Origin: Funneliformis mosseae
Lineage: Eukaryota; Glomeromycota; Glomeromycetes; Glomerales; Glomeraceae
Direction of reading: 5' to 3'
NCBI GenBank assembly: GCA_910592005.1
Contig: CAJVPP010001233.1
Span: 1 to 21,521, forward strand
Length of the DNA stretch: 21,521 bases
In this document: positions 9,242-17,860 of the stretch, piece after piece
Layout: each line of letters begins with the position of its first letter
Numbering within the stretch: the first letter of the stretch is position 1
Notes under the pieces: generated by a model
Told to the model about the DNA's origin: nothing
Database searches by the model: none
Seen by the model: the letters and a program-made list of their open reading frames with translations, nothing else
Translations under genes and position numbers: made by a program

Positions 9242-9889
9242 TTAAAGGTTATTGATATATTGAGTTTTTAAAGATTGGGAGTTTATAAATGTTAAGGAAT
9301 CGGGTAAATTTGGTAGGATAGTTATTGAAGTATAAGAGCAATCAAGTTTATTTAAGGAGTTGGGTAAAGTTGGTAGGATAGTTATTGAAGTATATGAGCA
9401 ATCAAGATAAGTTAAGGAGTTGGGTAAATTTGGTAGGATAGTTATTTGAGTTTCATAGCAAGAAAGTTCTGTTAAGAAGTTGGGTAAATTTGGTAGGATA
9501 GTTATTTGAGTTTCATAGCAATAAAGTTCTGTTAAGGAGTTGGGTAAAGTTGGTAGGATAGTTATTTGAGTATTAGAGCAATCAAGATAAGTTAAGGAGT
9601 TGGGTAAAGTTGGTAGGAAAGTTATTGAAGTAAAAGAGCAATTAAGTACCGTTAAGGAGTTGGATAAATTTAGTAGGATAGTTATTTGAGTATTAGAGCA
9701 ATCAAGATAAGTTAAGGAGTTGGGTAAGGTTGGTAAGCTATTTATTTTAGTGCTATAACATCTGAGTACCGTTAAGGAGCTGGGTAAAATTGATAAGCTG
9801 GTTACCTGAATATAATTACAGTTAATTACTTTTAATTTCCGATATCTTTGCAATCCGCCTAAGGCATTTAAAATGTCATCCTTATTTGT
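9242..9889 (-). CDS. Leucine-rich repeat array (20-residue type), C-terminal part of a coiled-coil/LRR protein
   Basis: About 215 codons open from 9889 to TAA at 9244-9242. It contains about nine LRR units of exactly 20 residues, best unit LPTLPNSLTYLDCSNTQITI. The usual LxxLxLxxN core appears as LxxLxCSxT: Cys replaces the third Leu and Thr mostly replaces Asn. The LPxLPxSL lead-in resembles the short LRRs of YopM/IpaH-type bacterial proteins and some amoebal and giant-virus proteins, not the 23-24-residue plant/animal types. LRRs build a curved solenoid for protein binding. At DNA level the 60-bp period holds without indels from about 9300 to 9840. There is no ATG at the frame's start; it opens in the tail of the coiled-coil ORF upstream and probably belongs to it. 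No signal peptide or membrane segment is seen. The partner is unknown. Confidence 0.7.
   Translation of the reverse strand, partial: TNKDDILNALGGLQRYRKLKVINCNYIQVTSLSILPSSLTVLRCYSTKINSLPTLPNSLTYLDCSNTQITILLNLSNSLTVLNCSFTSITFLPTLPNSLTYLDCSNTQITILPTLPNSLTELYCYETQITILPNLPNFLTELSCYETQITILPNLPNSLTYLDCSYTSITILPTLPNSLNKLDCSYTSITILPNLPDSLTFINSQSLKTQYINNL
9301..9840. repeat. 60-bp tandem repeat array encoding the LRRs
   Basis: Nine consecutive 60-base units keep exact phase, most beginning TGGGTAAA(G/T)TTGGTAGGATAG on the plus strand. Substitutions cluster at positions corresponding to the variable residues of each LRR, and outer units (9301, 9721, 9781) are more diverged than the inner ones, as expected for expansion by unequal crossing-over from the middle. 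Confidence 0.88.
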
Positions 9890-10218
9890 ATCTGTAATGT
9901 TAAACTAACAACATTATCATCATAAATAAATGATTCAAGGGTTCTGATCCTTTTTTCTAGTTCATGGTTGTTTTCTATGACCTTTTCTAAATTATTAATA
10001 GTTTCTTGTTTGATATTGGCTTCTTCTTCTCGCTCTTTAATCATTTCTTCTAATTTATTAATAGTTTCTTGCTTGGTTTTGGTTTCTTCTTCTCGCTTTT
10101 TAAACTTTTCCTCCAAATTTTTAAATTGTAAACGTAACCCTTCGTTACTTTGTTCTAATTCCTTAATTCTAATTTCCAAGTCTGTTAATGCTTTTTCTAA
10201 ATTTCTTCTTAAAACCAT
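9868..10218 (-). CDS. Coiled-coil protein, N-terminal part of the same locus
   Basis: ATG at 10218-10216 starts a 116-codon frame. Residues about 5-95 are charged heptads rich in Glu, Lys, Leu and Ile with no Pro, a strong coiled coil. A 23-residue unit is repeated (KQETINKLEEMIKEREEE, then KQETINNLEKVIE), visible as a 69-bp DNA repeat. There is no signal peptide or membrane helix. The final residues (after ESFIYDDNVVSLTLQ) look non-native and end at TAA 9870-9868. In the next frame, just here, begins TNKDDILNALGGLQRYRKLK leading straight into the LRRs. A one-base loss near 9891 would explain this; a normal-length intron does not fit. The product would be a coiled-coil/LRR protein of about 320 residues. 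Whether it is a pseudogene, an assembly error or a real short product is open. Confidence 0.68.
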   Translation of the reverse strand: MVLRRNLEKALTDLEIRIKELEQSNEGLRLQFKNLEEKFKKREEETKTKQETINKLEEMIKEREEEANIKQETINNLEKVIENNHELEKRIRTLESFIYDDNVVSLTLQIQIRMTF

Positions 10219-10255
10219 TATGTAAATAAGAGTTTTACAATTGTTCTAAGTATAA

Positions 10256-10272
10256 TATTCTCTTTTTATGCA
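10256..10272 (-). promoter_or_regulatory. Possible TATA-like element upstream of the coiled-coil ORF
   Basis: On the minus strand GCATAAAAAGAG lies about 42-53 bases before the ATG at 10218. The position fits a TATA-like box with a short leader. In DNA this AT-rich, such matches are common, so support is weak. Confidence 0.22.
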
Positions 10273-10924
10273 AGGACAGTTCAGCCCTCGGCTTAAATTT
10301 TTTTCCATATTGTAATATGGCTTAATGAATTTCCATAAATATGCTATTTAAAAAAGGATCTAACCCATTCTTGTAATGGATCGTTGATGAACATTTATTG
10401 ATAATTAATCACGTGATACTTTTTTATCGAACTCAATTTTTTTATAAATAGAAATGATGTTGCAATCTGAAGCTTCATTGATTTTACTGTATAGACTTGT
10501 GGTTCTATCAAAGTTGTAGCAAAAAAGTTAATTTAATTCTTTATATGAATTTGGCGTTTTAGGAATGAATAAAGAATCCCAGAATTCATGTCAGTTCCTA
10601 CCTATAAATATACCTAACCATCAATATTTTACATACATAATTCTATAAGAATTTCAAAACATTCTCCATAACTGTATAAACAACAAAGACTGAAATTGTT
10701 CAGTAAAGCTAAATTTTCCACTTGTAATAATGTCATAATAGTTCGCCTATTGTACTGAAAATCCTTATAACTTACACTATTTTATAAATAGAATGTTATA
10801 TTAGTTGTCGTTTGCTATTAATCAAGTTACAAAGTTAAAAATATTATCCAAACTTCAATTTTCAATACCTTTGACTTAATGCGACAAGTGATTAATGTTG
10901 TCCGTTTTCACGCACACTTGAATA
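10273..10924. other. AT-rich spacer, nothing identified
   Basis: No open frame of interest on either strand and no repeat that I could pick out. It separates the coiled-coil/LRR locus from the hAT-type MITE. A short GC-richer stretch at about 10270-10300 lies upstream of the minus-strand gene. Confidence 0.4.
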
Positions 10925-11251
10925 TAGGGTTTCCGTTTGAAATTCAAATAGCACTTCAAATATTAAAGCTTTTTTAAAAATAATTCAAACGAATATTGAA
11001 ATCATTTCGGATATAAAAATTCATTTCAAATATCGAATTCAATTTCATTTTGATTGATTTATTTTTTTTTTATTTTTTTTTTTTTATTGGTTAATCTTAA
11101 TTGTACTGTTTTTTAATTTTCGATTTTCAGGTATTATTGATTTTTGATTTTTGATATTTGAAAATTATAATACTAATTATATAATTTCGAATACTTGAAT
11201 TATGTTTATTGCAAAAATATTTGAATATTCTATTTTCAAACGGAAACACTA
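10925..11251. mobile_element. hAT-type MITE (327 bp)
   Basis: The left end TAGGGTTTCCGTTTGAAA (10925-10942) matches the inverse of the right end, which reads TAGTGTTTCCGTTTGAAA on the minus strand (11251-11234), with 17 of 18 bases identical. TAGTGTTTCC resembles known hAT tips (CAGTGTTTCC-type). Just outside are CTTGAATA (10917-10924) and TTTGAATA (11252-11259), an 8-bp target duplication with one difference; 8 bp is the hAT size. The interior is AT-rich with no coding capacity and includes subterminal repeats of TTCAAAT/ATTTGAA type. It is a non-autonomous element moved in trans. Confidence 0.85.
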
Positions 11252-11259
11252 TTTGAATA

Positions 11260-12902
11260 TGGTTTAATATATTTCTTTGAAAATTTATTTTATGCTAATG
11301 TGGCTTTTGCATAAATTCTAGCAGTTACCTATAAACTGTTGGATAACCATTCCAACATTTTGAAAACAAAAAAAAATGTCAATAAGCTAGAATTATTATA
11401 CTTAGCTAAATGTATGTATTGTATATATCAGGAATGATATTTTCTACGACCTAGTGAAATTTCTTAACTAAAACAAATATGTTCCTTAAATCCATACTTT
11501 GATTTAATTATATAAAAGCGAACAAAATTTCACGTAAACAACTTCACAGGGAAGTATAGACAGTATATTTCAATATCAAAAAAGCAAAAGTGAATTGTTT
11601 AATTTGCAAATATATTCTTGAGAATAAATTATACGAAAACAATTTTCATAACGTTCGTTTTGTTGAATTTATTGGCATGTTCAATTCAATTGAATCACTC
11701 AATTGAATACTTACTTTGTTAGTACTTTTTATTCCAATATTAAATAATAGTTCATAGCAAAAAGAAATGTGAACGAGTATAAAATATGTATATAACAGAT
11801 TTGGTTTACATTCACAATTCGAGATACTTGTATTTATAAGTAAGCATTATGAAAATGTAGTAATCATTTTAACGAGTGATAACTCTGAAATGAAATAACG
11901 ATAAAAAAACTGCTTTCAAATTTTCCAAGATATTTTATTGCCATTTCTATAAAATTTAACGCAGGGTTCACCTTTTTTTTAAAAAAAAAATAATTTCTTG
12001 TTAAATCAAATTTTTAAATCAATATGTGATTATATGGATGTGTTGCTTATTTTGTCAAAATTTAATTTACCTGGCATACTTTAATTAATTTAGTTATTTT
12101 ATGCAACGAAAATATAACAATCGAATAAATGTAATTGTTGTTCTACCCTTGTTAACAAATTCTTTAAGAATTTATAAATGCACTTTTCTCAAGCGTTTTC
12201 ATATTATTTCTCAATCATTTCCACGAATTTTTTAGTCAACATTTTTTTTCAAGAACGATGGAAAATTCTAGTGTCAAAGTGGAAATGAAATTCTTAATAA
12301 AGGTTTAAAATTTTCGATAATGAAATTAAGTATTTGGAATGTACGCGAAAGATTATTTATTTTCCTTTGTAAGACTGAATTAAAAAATTAATTTAGCTTT
12401 AGAATGTAGATTTTTCTACGCATTTTATGTTATTTTGTTTAATTATTTTATGAAAAATCAATTTATTAATAAATAAAGCTCTAATTTAATTAAGTTCACA
12501 AGATCTCATTTGGCTGAAATATTAGAAATGTTCGAATGTAGCAAAAGTAACTCGAATATCATTATTTAAAAAAATATATTTTCATAGATGCGTTCTTTTA
12601 AGTTGATGTATATTTAATCGAGATTTGCAATCATGGAATGATATAAATTAACAATACCGTTCAAGTTCTTTTGTATATGTTGAATTAACTTAATTTAGCA
12701 ATTCTATATTATGCATATATGAGAAGATTGTTATTTAAATTACGTTACGGATCATATGATTTACTATGTTCGCAACTTGATTTAAATAGCAAATCTCCCA
12801 TATTTATATTTACAATAATAATCATAATAAAACTTTTTTAACTTTATTCTTGTCTTTGTATTGAATTATAAATAGTAAAGAATCTCGTTTAATTCGAGTA
12901 AA
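11260..12902. other. Long AT-rich stretch without identifiable genes
   Basis: No family match was recognised. TATAAAAG at 11511-11518 looks like a TATA box, but no convincing ORF follows. ATGGAAAATTCTAG at 12258 starts a 16-codon frame that ends right after a possible donor at about 12302; this alone is not enough for a gene. CAATTGAAT is repeated in direct and inverted form near 11680-11706. Confidence 0.4.
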
Positions 12903-13010
12903 TTATTCCTTTTCTTTCTTTGAAAAATATTTATCCTCAAAAACTTCCGGAACTTTTGGATGCTTTTTGAAAACGGATTGTTTTAAAGTAGGAACAAGGT
13001 TATTCGCTAC
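12903..13010 (-). pseudogene. Fragment like a 3'-terminal coding exon, product unknown
   Basis: Minus-strand frame of about 35 codons ending at TAA 12905-12903. It reads VANNLVPTLKQSVFKKHPKV, then PEVFEDKYFSKKEKE and stop. The balanced composition (Pro, Val, Lys, Glu, Phe) and a polar, lysine-rich C-terminus look like real protein in a background that is otherwise Asn/Ile/Lys/Phe noise. The frame runs upstream into the left arm of the TA-flanked palindromic element at 13008-13120, so the element may have cut the exon from the rest of its gene. I could not pick out upstream exons beyond it. No domain is recognised; it may also be a chance frame. Confidence 0.32.
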
Positions 13011-13120
13011 CCGGTTGGCACGTAAACAATTTGAGGCTTGTCAATAGAAACGTACCGTATGTCATAATAAATAAGATGGTGCGTTTCTATTGACGAAGCC
13101 ACAAGTGTGGCCAAGCATTA
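13008..13120. mobile_element. Palindromic TA-flanked MITE, mariner-like
   Basis: GGCTTGTCAATAGAAACG (13035-13052) faces CGTTTCTATTGACGAAGCC (13082-13100); the arms match except for one extra base. The outer parts also pair loosely: after TA 13008-13009 comes CCCGGTTGGCAC, and on the other strand inward from TA 13119-13120 comes ATGCTTGGCCAC. Near-complete inverted symmetry, TA at both borders and about 110 bp total fit a small Tc1/mariner-mobilised fold-back element. The spacer is about 29 bases. Confidence 0.65.
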
Positions 13121-13489
13121 TGAATATTTAATAAAAAAAAGCAATTAAGCATTGTGAACAAATATTGGACGATAATAGGGTCGAATCTTTAAAACCCGAT
13201 TTGCACATTTATGTTAATTGAGACGCAATTTGCATGCGGCGTAGCTTACAATGGAAAAAAAAATTCAATTTCTCATCAGTCGTTTTTAGAAATCTATAAT
13301 ATTATAATATTAGCATAACAATTTGGTTACTAAATCCGACACATTTCAACCTGAAATCAGTAAAATTGATTTTTTCCCGGCAGAAATTAAATATGAGAAG
13401 TTAAATAAAAGAAGTATTTATCAACTTCTATAAATGCAAATTCTCGTAAGTTACCAACAGAAACTTGAATCTTGATCACACAATGAACT

Positions 13490-14412
13490 ATAAACTTCGA
13501 TTCCATGGGAGAGTGCATTACTAAATAGCTTAATAATCCTACATGGAGCCGACAAATCGAGGATTAGCGTCCGAGTATACATACATAATATTCATAATAT
13601 TATCCATGAAAAAAAAACCATGGATGGTCTTGGTATAAAAAGAGATAATGAATTCGGTCCGTTCTTTATAAAAAAAAAAAAATTTTTTTACGAGACAGCC
13701 GATAATATCGACTTTCCTCGCATTTTTTATGGTAAAAAAATTGTACGATCTCCCCTTCGTATTCTGGAGGTTGAGAATTGTCGTGTTCAGCAACCAATCT
13801 TACCGCTTTCATGAGTTTCTATTTTTATGCTACTAACAAACCCATGGAACTTCCAAGAATATATTAATTCTTTGTTTTCTCTTGTTTACTATTTTGCAGT
13901 TATGCAAATGGAGAATGTAATAATGTTAATGATTGGAGGTAAAAAAAAAAAGGAGCATCACAGACTTCTATACACATTTCAATACGGCGATATCCCTTTT
14001 AAGCTGACTAATTATCTATAGCTCTCGCTTTAATGTTTTAGCTTTCTGATAATGTGTGAACTTCTTCCGTATAGCATGCCTTGCAGCACGTCTTCACTTA
14101 GAATTCATGTGATATCTAAGGTAGAAAGTAAATTAGCGTTTGAATGGCGCTCACAGCCTTAACTATGATAATGTCATTGGTACGAAAGTTTTAGTTAACT
14201 CGATATCCCGTTGCAAGATAAAAGTCAAAGATTTCAACAAATTAGCTGCCCTATCCCTTCTTTCAATGGTCAAATATGCTATCCTCAGCACACATATCCT
14301 CGTCGAAAATGTGGAGGTGTTTTCGGAAGTATTGGTACGTCGCAGAAGGAGAGGTTCTCGTGATACAGATCAATCAAAACGCAGAATAATTTTCCAAACA
14401 GAATTTAAGTAA
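13490..14412 (+). pseudogene. Cluster of exon-like open frames, unidentified gene (probably decayed)
   Basis: This kilobase is GC-richer than its flanks, most clearly at 14025-14410. On the plus strand, blocks in different frames look coding: SPLRILEVENCRVQQPILPL (about 13750-13809), YATNKPMELPRIY (about 13826-13866), YANGECNNVNDW (13900-13937, after a TTTTGCAG acceptor-like signal and before GTAAAA), LIMCELLPYSMPCSTSSLRI (14046-14105) and, largest, a 90-codon frame 14140-14412 with KVKDFNKLAALSLLSMVKYA and a basic RRRRRG patch before a stop. A frameshift around 14140 separates the last two blocks. Some gaps could be introns (13939-14040 is GT...AG), so a multi-exon gene is possible, but an in-frame chain cannot be built. 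I do not recognise the family. Confidence 0.35.
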
Positions 14413-15596
14413 ATTATATGAAACCGTAAAGCTTGCCAAACTTTATTTGTAAATAATTTTAGTCGGCCTTCAACATTTTACATATCTTAATGCTATAAAG
14501 CTTCAATCGATTTATGCTTTGGCAATCTACTTTTGCGAGATGGCAAGGAAAATTTATTTTATCGATTATCAAATTTGTAATTTGGAATGTTTATTTTTGT
14601 AACAAGACAAAAATTATTAAAGACATTCTAACAATAAAGAATTATCTCAAGAATATTTATAAGAACTTCATTTTATTTTCGCAAATTCTATCAATATTAT
14701 TTTTTTTAACAAATAAACACATAGATACAATGTAAAAATCTCTCAATATCATAAAAGTTCGCATCTTTAATTCCCAAAAAAAAAAATGCTTCGCATTGAA
14801 ATGGAACTTAAACTCTAACCGAGAGGTAATAATTGAATGGAAAATTTTATTAAAGGAAGTTCATTTTATATTTTTTATTTTTAGATCATCGGAAAGTCAA
14901 AATTCTTTGGTGTGTGCGAATTTATAATCAAATATAAGAAAAGTAATCTCGAGAGATATATTCGAATATCCTAATAAGATTTATGAACGGATATTCATAT
15001 ATAAATACTTTTTCGAACGGAGACTTCTAAATTAGTCATACCCAGTTAAAAAGTTTATAAAACGAAAGAAATATGATTTTCTTTTAACGTTAAGGACCAA
15101 AAACAAAAATTTTGATCGCTAAAACGAAAGTTTCTTCAAACGAAAGAAGCTTTGTATTTTAGTATATAAATATAAAGTATGAAAGTATTCATTCGCTATA
15201 TGGACTTTTGCAAAATTTGGAGTTAATGCTAAATCTGGATATATATTACTTTAAATATCATATTAAACAAAGATATTTTTATATTTTGGTATTTCCTCCT
15301 TTCTACTGCAAAATCTTTCATTTCTCTCAAGTGATGGCTGTAAAGAACTGCTTCTAATCAAAAATATCTTTCCAGTTATGTAAAAAAAAAAAATTTAAAT
15401 AAATATATTGTATATATGATTAGATCATTATAACCATAATAATAAAGTTTGCTTAGGCATGTTTCTTTAATTATAAAAAAAATGCTTGCGAATGATAGTA
15501 CTTTAAGCATGAAGTGCAAAACTTAACAATTTTAGTTATTATTAAATATAGTATTTCGGAGTTGTGAAAATATCGAAGTGCAAGATTTACAAAGTA
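14413..15596. other. AT-rich stretch, nothing identified
   Basis: The frame at 14514-14735 begins with a balanced patch (LWQSTFARWQGKFILSIIK) but then becomes compositional noise. No repeat ends or family motifs were seen. It precedes decayed kinase copy B and may contain that gene's unrecognisable 5' part. Confidence 0.38.
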
Positions 15597-16510
15597 TTAA
15601 AAGTACAAATGAATGGCTTTTTTGATTTATAAAGCTACTGCTAAAAAGCATATAAAATATTAATGAATATAAAAATTTTCGCAACGTTCAAAAAATTGAT
15701 TCCGGAGGATTTGGAATATTTTTAATATCAACGCTAATTTAAGAGATTTTTCATAGGTATCTTAAATATCATTGTTGTTTAAGAACTATATGTTTATTTA
15801 TTTATTTATTATATTTTTATTATAAAAATTTAGCTCATGATAATATTATTCGCTTCTATGGATTAATTAGTCTAGAGTCAGGTGTGATTAATTATTTTCG
15901 TTTATAAATTTTGTAAAAGACAATTCAATCATTTCATTACTATGAGTAACCAAATTATTATTCGGAATGTACCTATTTGATGCACACTTCAAAAATATTT
16001 AAAAAAAAAAATAAAAATTTGATAAACTTGGAAGAACAAATATAGCCTTGCGCGTCAGTTGACTGGTAATGTCCTATGTTTACATGATAAAGGAATCGTG
16101 ATCGTGATTTGGTAATTAATTCATTTAATGAAGAGTTGTACATTAATCAGAACAACATCAATTTTGGGCTATCAAAATATATCGAAGTATCAATTAAACA
16201 GCGAACAGGTCGGGTCGGATCGGTCAATCTAAATACCCAACCTAAGAGGGTCGGATCGGGTCAAACAAAAATCCGATTTTCCATTTGACCTGACCGAATC
16301 GTTTTAATTGAACGATTTAACATCGTTCGATTTCAACGATACATTATGTTCAACAAGAACGATTCGTTATCGTTCTAGAAGAAATGGTTTATTGACCTGA
16401 GTTTTGTCGGGTCGTGTCGGGTCAGGTATCAGGACGACCCGACCTGATTTGGGGCTCTAATTTTATACATGTTTTTATACTTACAGAAGTAATATTTGGT
16501 TTATAATTAG
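15597..16510 (+). pseudogene. Decayed TKL-type protein kinase (copy B), split by a MITE
   Basis: Landmarks occur in order in shifting frames. ATAKKHIK and YEYKNF-like sequence (15634-15680) is the pre-kinase segment typical of Glomeromycotina TKL proteins. Then comes a glycine loop KIDSGGFG (15692-15715; the usual GSGGFG has Asp for the first Gly). HDNIIRFYGLISLESG (15836-15883) is the strand after the αC helix. LARQLTGNVLCLHDKGIV (about 16046-16100) is the helix leading to the catalytic loop; HRDL itself is lost. NQNNINFGLSKY (about 16151-16183) is the DFG region with Asp missing. The GC-rich MITE 16199-16459 follows, and TEVIFGL (16483-16503), like the (S)EVFG(I/V)xP activation-loop stretch, resumes after it. 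Stops, frameshifts and the insertion make it dead. A longer AT-filled gap at 15716-15834 may include a former intron. Confidence 0.75.
16199..16459. mobile_element. GC-rich MITE, probably hAT-type
   Basis: A 261-bp block, far richer in G+C than its surroundings, with inverted ends: CAGCGAACAGGTCGGGTCGG at the left, and on the minus strand from 16459 TAGAGCCCCAAATCAGGTCG. CAGGTCGGGTCG is shared exactly. Many GGGTCGG/CCGACC copies lie subterminally, and the centre holds AACGAT/ATCGTT repeats. No ORF. The C/TAG tip and subterminal repeats suggest hAT, but I could not find a clean 8-bp target duplication, perhaps because the host sequence is so decayed. Confidence 0.72.
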
Positions 16511-17039
16511 GAAAAAAAAATAAAGATTGATATTTCATATTTTATATAGCCTTTAGATAACACATAAGCATAAATATAAAGATTTCATTAAACAAAAATA
16601 AATTAATATTTTAATTATTTAAAATTGTAATAAACTTTACCTACTCGTTAACTGTTATAATATTCAATTTTACTAATTTCTTATATTTTATTTATCCTGA
16701 TTATTTAAAAGCCAAATTACCTAAAGTTTAATAAATTCTTGTCAAAAATTAAAGTGAAAGATGACTTAATATACAAATGATTATTAAGAAATTAATTTTT
16801 ATCTCAATTAGGAACTTTTTGTATTGATTGAAGTTTTGAATGTAATATAATGAAAAGACTCTATTTTATTCATTTTTGTTTTTTGTTTCTCTTTTACAAA
16901 TAAAGATAAGATTTACGAAAGTAGATTTAGAATTATTTTTTAAAAAAAAATCAAGAAATTGCGCATGTAAAACTATTAGAAAATTAATGTAATATAAATC
17001 AGGAAATTTGCTGAAGATATCATAACTCAAAAGAAAAAC
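16511..17039. other. AT-rich spacer
   Basis: Extremely AT-rich, no frame of interest on either strand, no repeat recognised. If kinase copy B once continued here, it is no longer readable. Confidence 0.4.
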
Positions 17040-17530
17040 CAAACTCTATCATTAGGGGGAGGGGAGGTATATTTATGTTAAGTTTTCCTTCCGACAATAT
17101 TCCAATAAAATATTTATTTCATAATCTGGATGGTTGCTGAAACTGTGCCTCGTCAGATTTAAGTAGGTTTCATTACCACTTTTGACAGCAACAGCACAAG
17201 AGGGAGAGGAATCATGTAAAGATCATAGAGGTTGATATTCCACAAAAAATTCCCATTTGAGCCGATATTCCTTGATCTGACAGTCGAGATTTATTGAGAA
17301 TATTTCAAAATACTCAGTGTATCAAGACTAGTACAAAATTTGTGTTCAGCCATTTTTGACAAATCAATGCGTGAATTATGTTGCATCAGACCAAATAGGG
17401 GGATTCTTTTCCAGTTGTCATGAACGTTGCATCTCTTTATCATCGAATCAGCAACTTTTAGGATTTCCTTGTTAAGTGCAAGGACGAGTGCACAGATAGG
17501 ATTGGTTCGATTCGAATTAAGAAAATCGAA
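17040..17530 (-). pseudogene. GC-richer coding remnant, unidentified
   Basis: Minus-strand frames across a block of roughly 40% GC. From about 17505 to 17302 an open run contains LALNKEILKVADSMIKRCNV, then KRIPLFGLMQH and MAEHKFCTSLDTLSILKYSQ before a stop. One frame over, INLDCQIKEYRLKWEFFVEY follows (about 17300-17240) and stops. Further on, a third piece has SCAVAVKSGNETYLNLTR and HPDYEINILLEYCRKENLT (about 17210-17080). The change of frame twice with intact-looking protein on each side suggests a frameshifted pseudogene. No family is recognised; it could be from a transposable element or a host gene. It lies in opposite orientation to the kinase scraps on each side. A GGGGGAGGGGAGG run sits at its 3' edge (17055-17067). 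Confidence 0.38.
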
Positions 17531-17704
17531 TAAAAATAAATTAAATACATTTATAATGCACAGTTCTTTAATGTTTATAAATGATATAAAATAATCAGAA
17601 TATTTTGATTTATTAACTGTCTCAACGTAGGTTATCAGTACTATTGGATATGTTCATCGTTACAATAAGTTCGTTGAAATCTAAGAAAATTATATTACTC
17701 CGAT

Positions 17705-17860
17705 TCTTTTCTACCTGACGGGAACCATCATTTTTATATCTAAAAAATTAAGCCCATATTGGAGCTTTTCTTTGGCAAATTTATTTTAGCGGTATCCAGA
17801 AAAAATAATAGCTAAAGGAACGTGTCCGATTTATAATCAAATCCGGATAAAAATGTCTCC
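17705..17860 (+). pseudogene. Possible kinase C-lobe scrap
   Basis: One plus-strand frame reads SPYWSFSLANLF, stop, then RYPEKIIAKGTCPIYNQI. This resembles the TKL segment in which a Pro-Pro-Phe motif is followed by a helix, REKII.GTP and a Tyr before the KCW motif. It is in the same orientation as copy B and about 1.2 kb downstream, so it could be the end of that gene. The match is short and contains a stop, so this is tentative. Confidence 0.25.

Noticed and set aside
9968..10225. 85-codon plus-strand ORF rich in Ser/Leu/Ile
   Set aside because: It is the reverse complement of the coiled-coil ORF; Glu/Lys codons read backward give Ser/Leu/Phe.
13539..13793. 84-codon minus-strand ORF
   Set aside because: It lies antisense to more protein-like plus-strand blocks and its residues follow base composition; no motif.
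17053..17068. G-rich run as a possible G-quadruplex
   Set aside because: Only three G tracts, the last of two bases, so it falls short of four runs of three.
17495..17530. GGTTCGATTCGAA as a tRNA T-arm or pol III B box
   Set aside because: No cloverleaf can be built around it: no acceptor stem or anticodon arm at the right distance.
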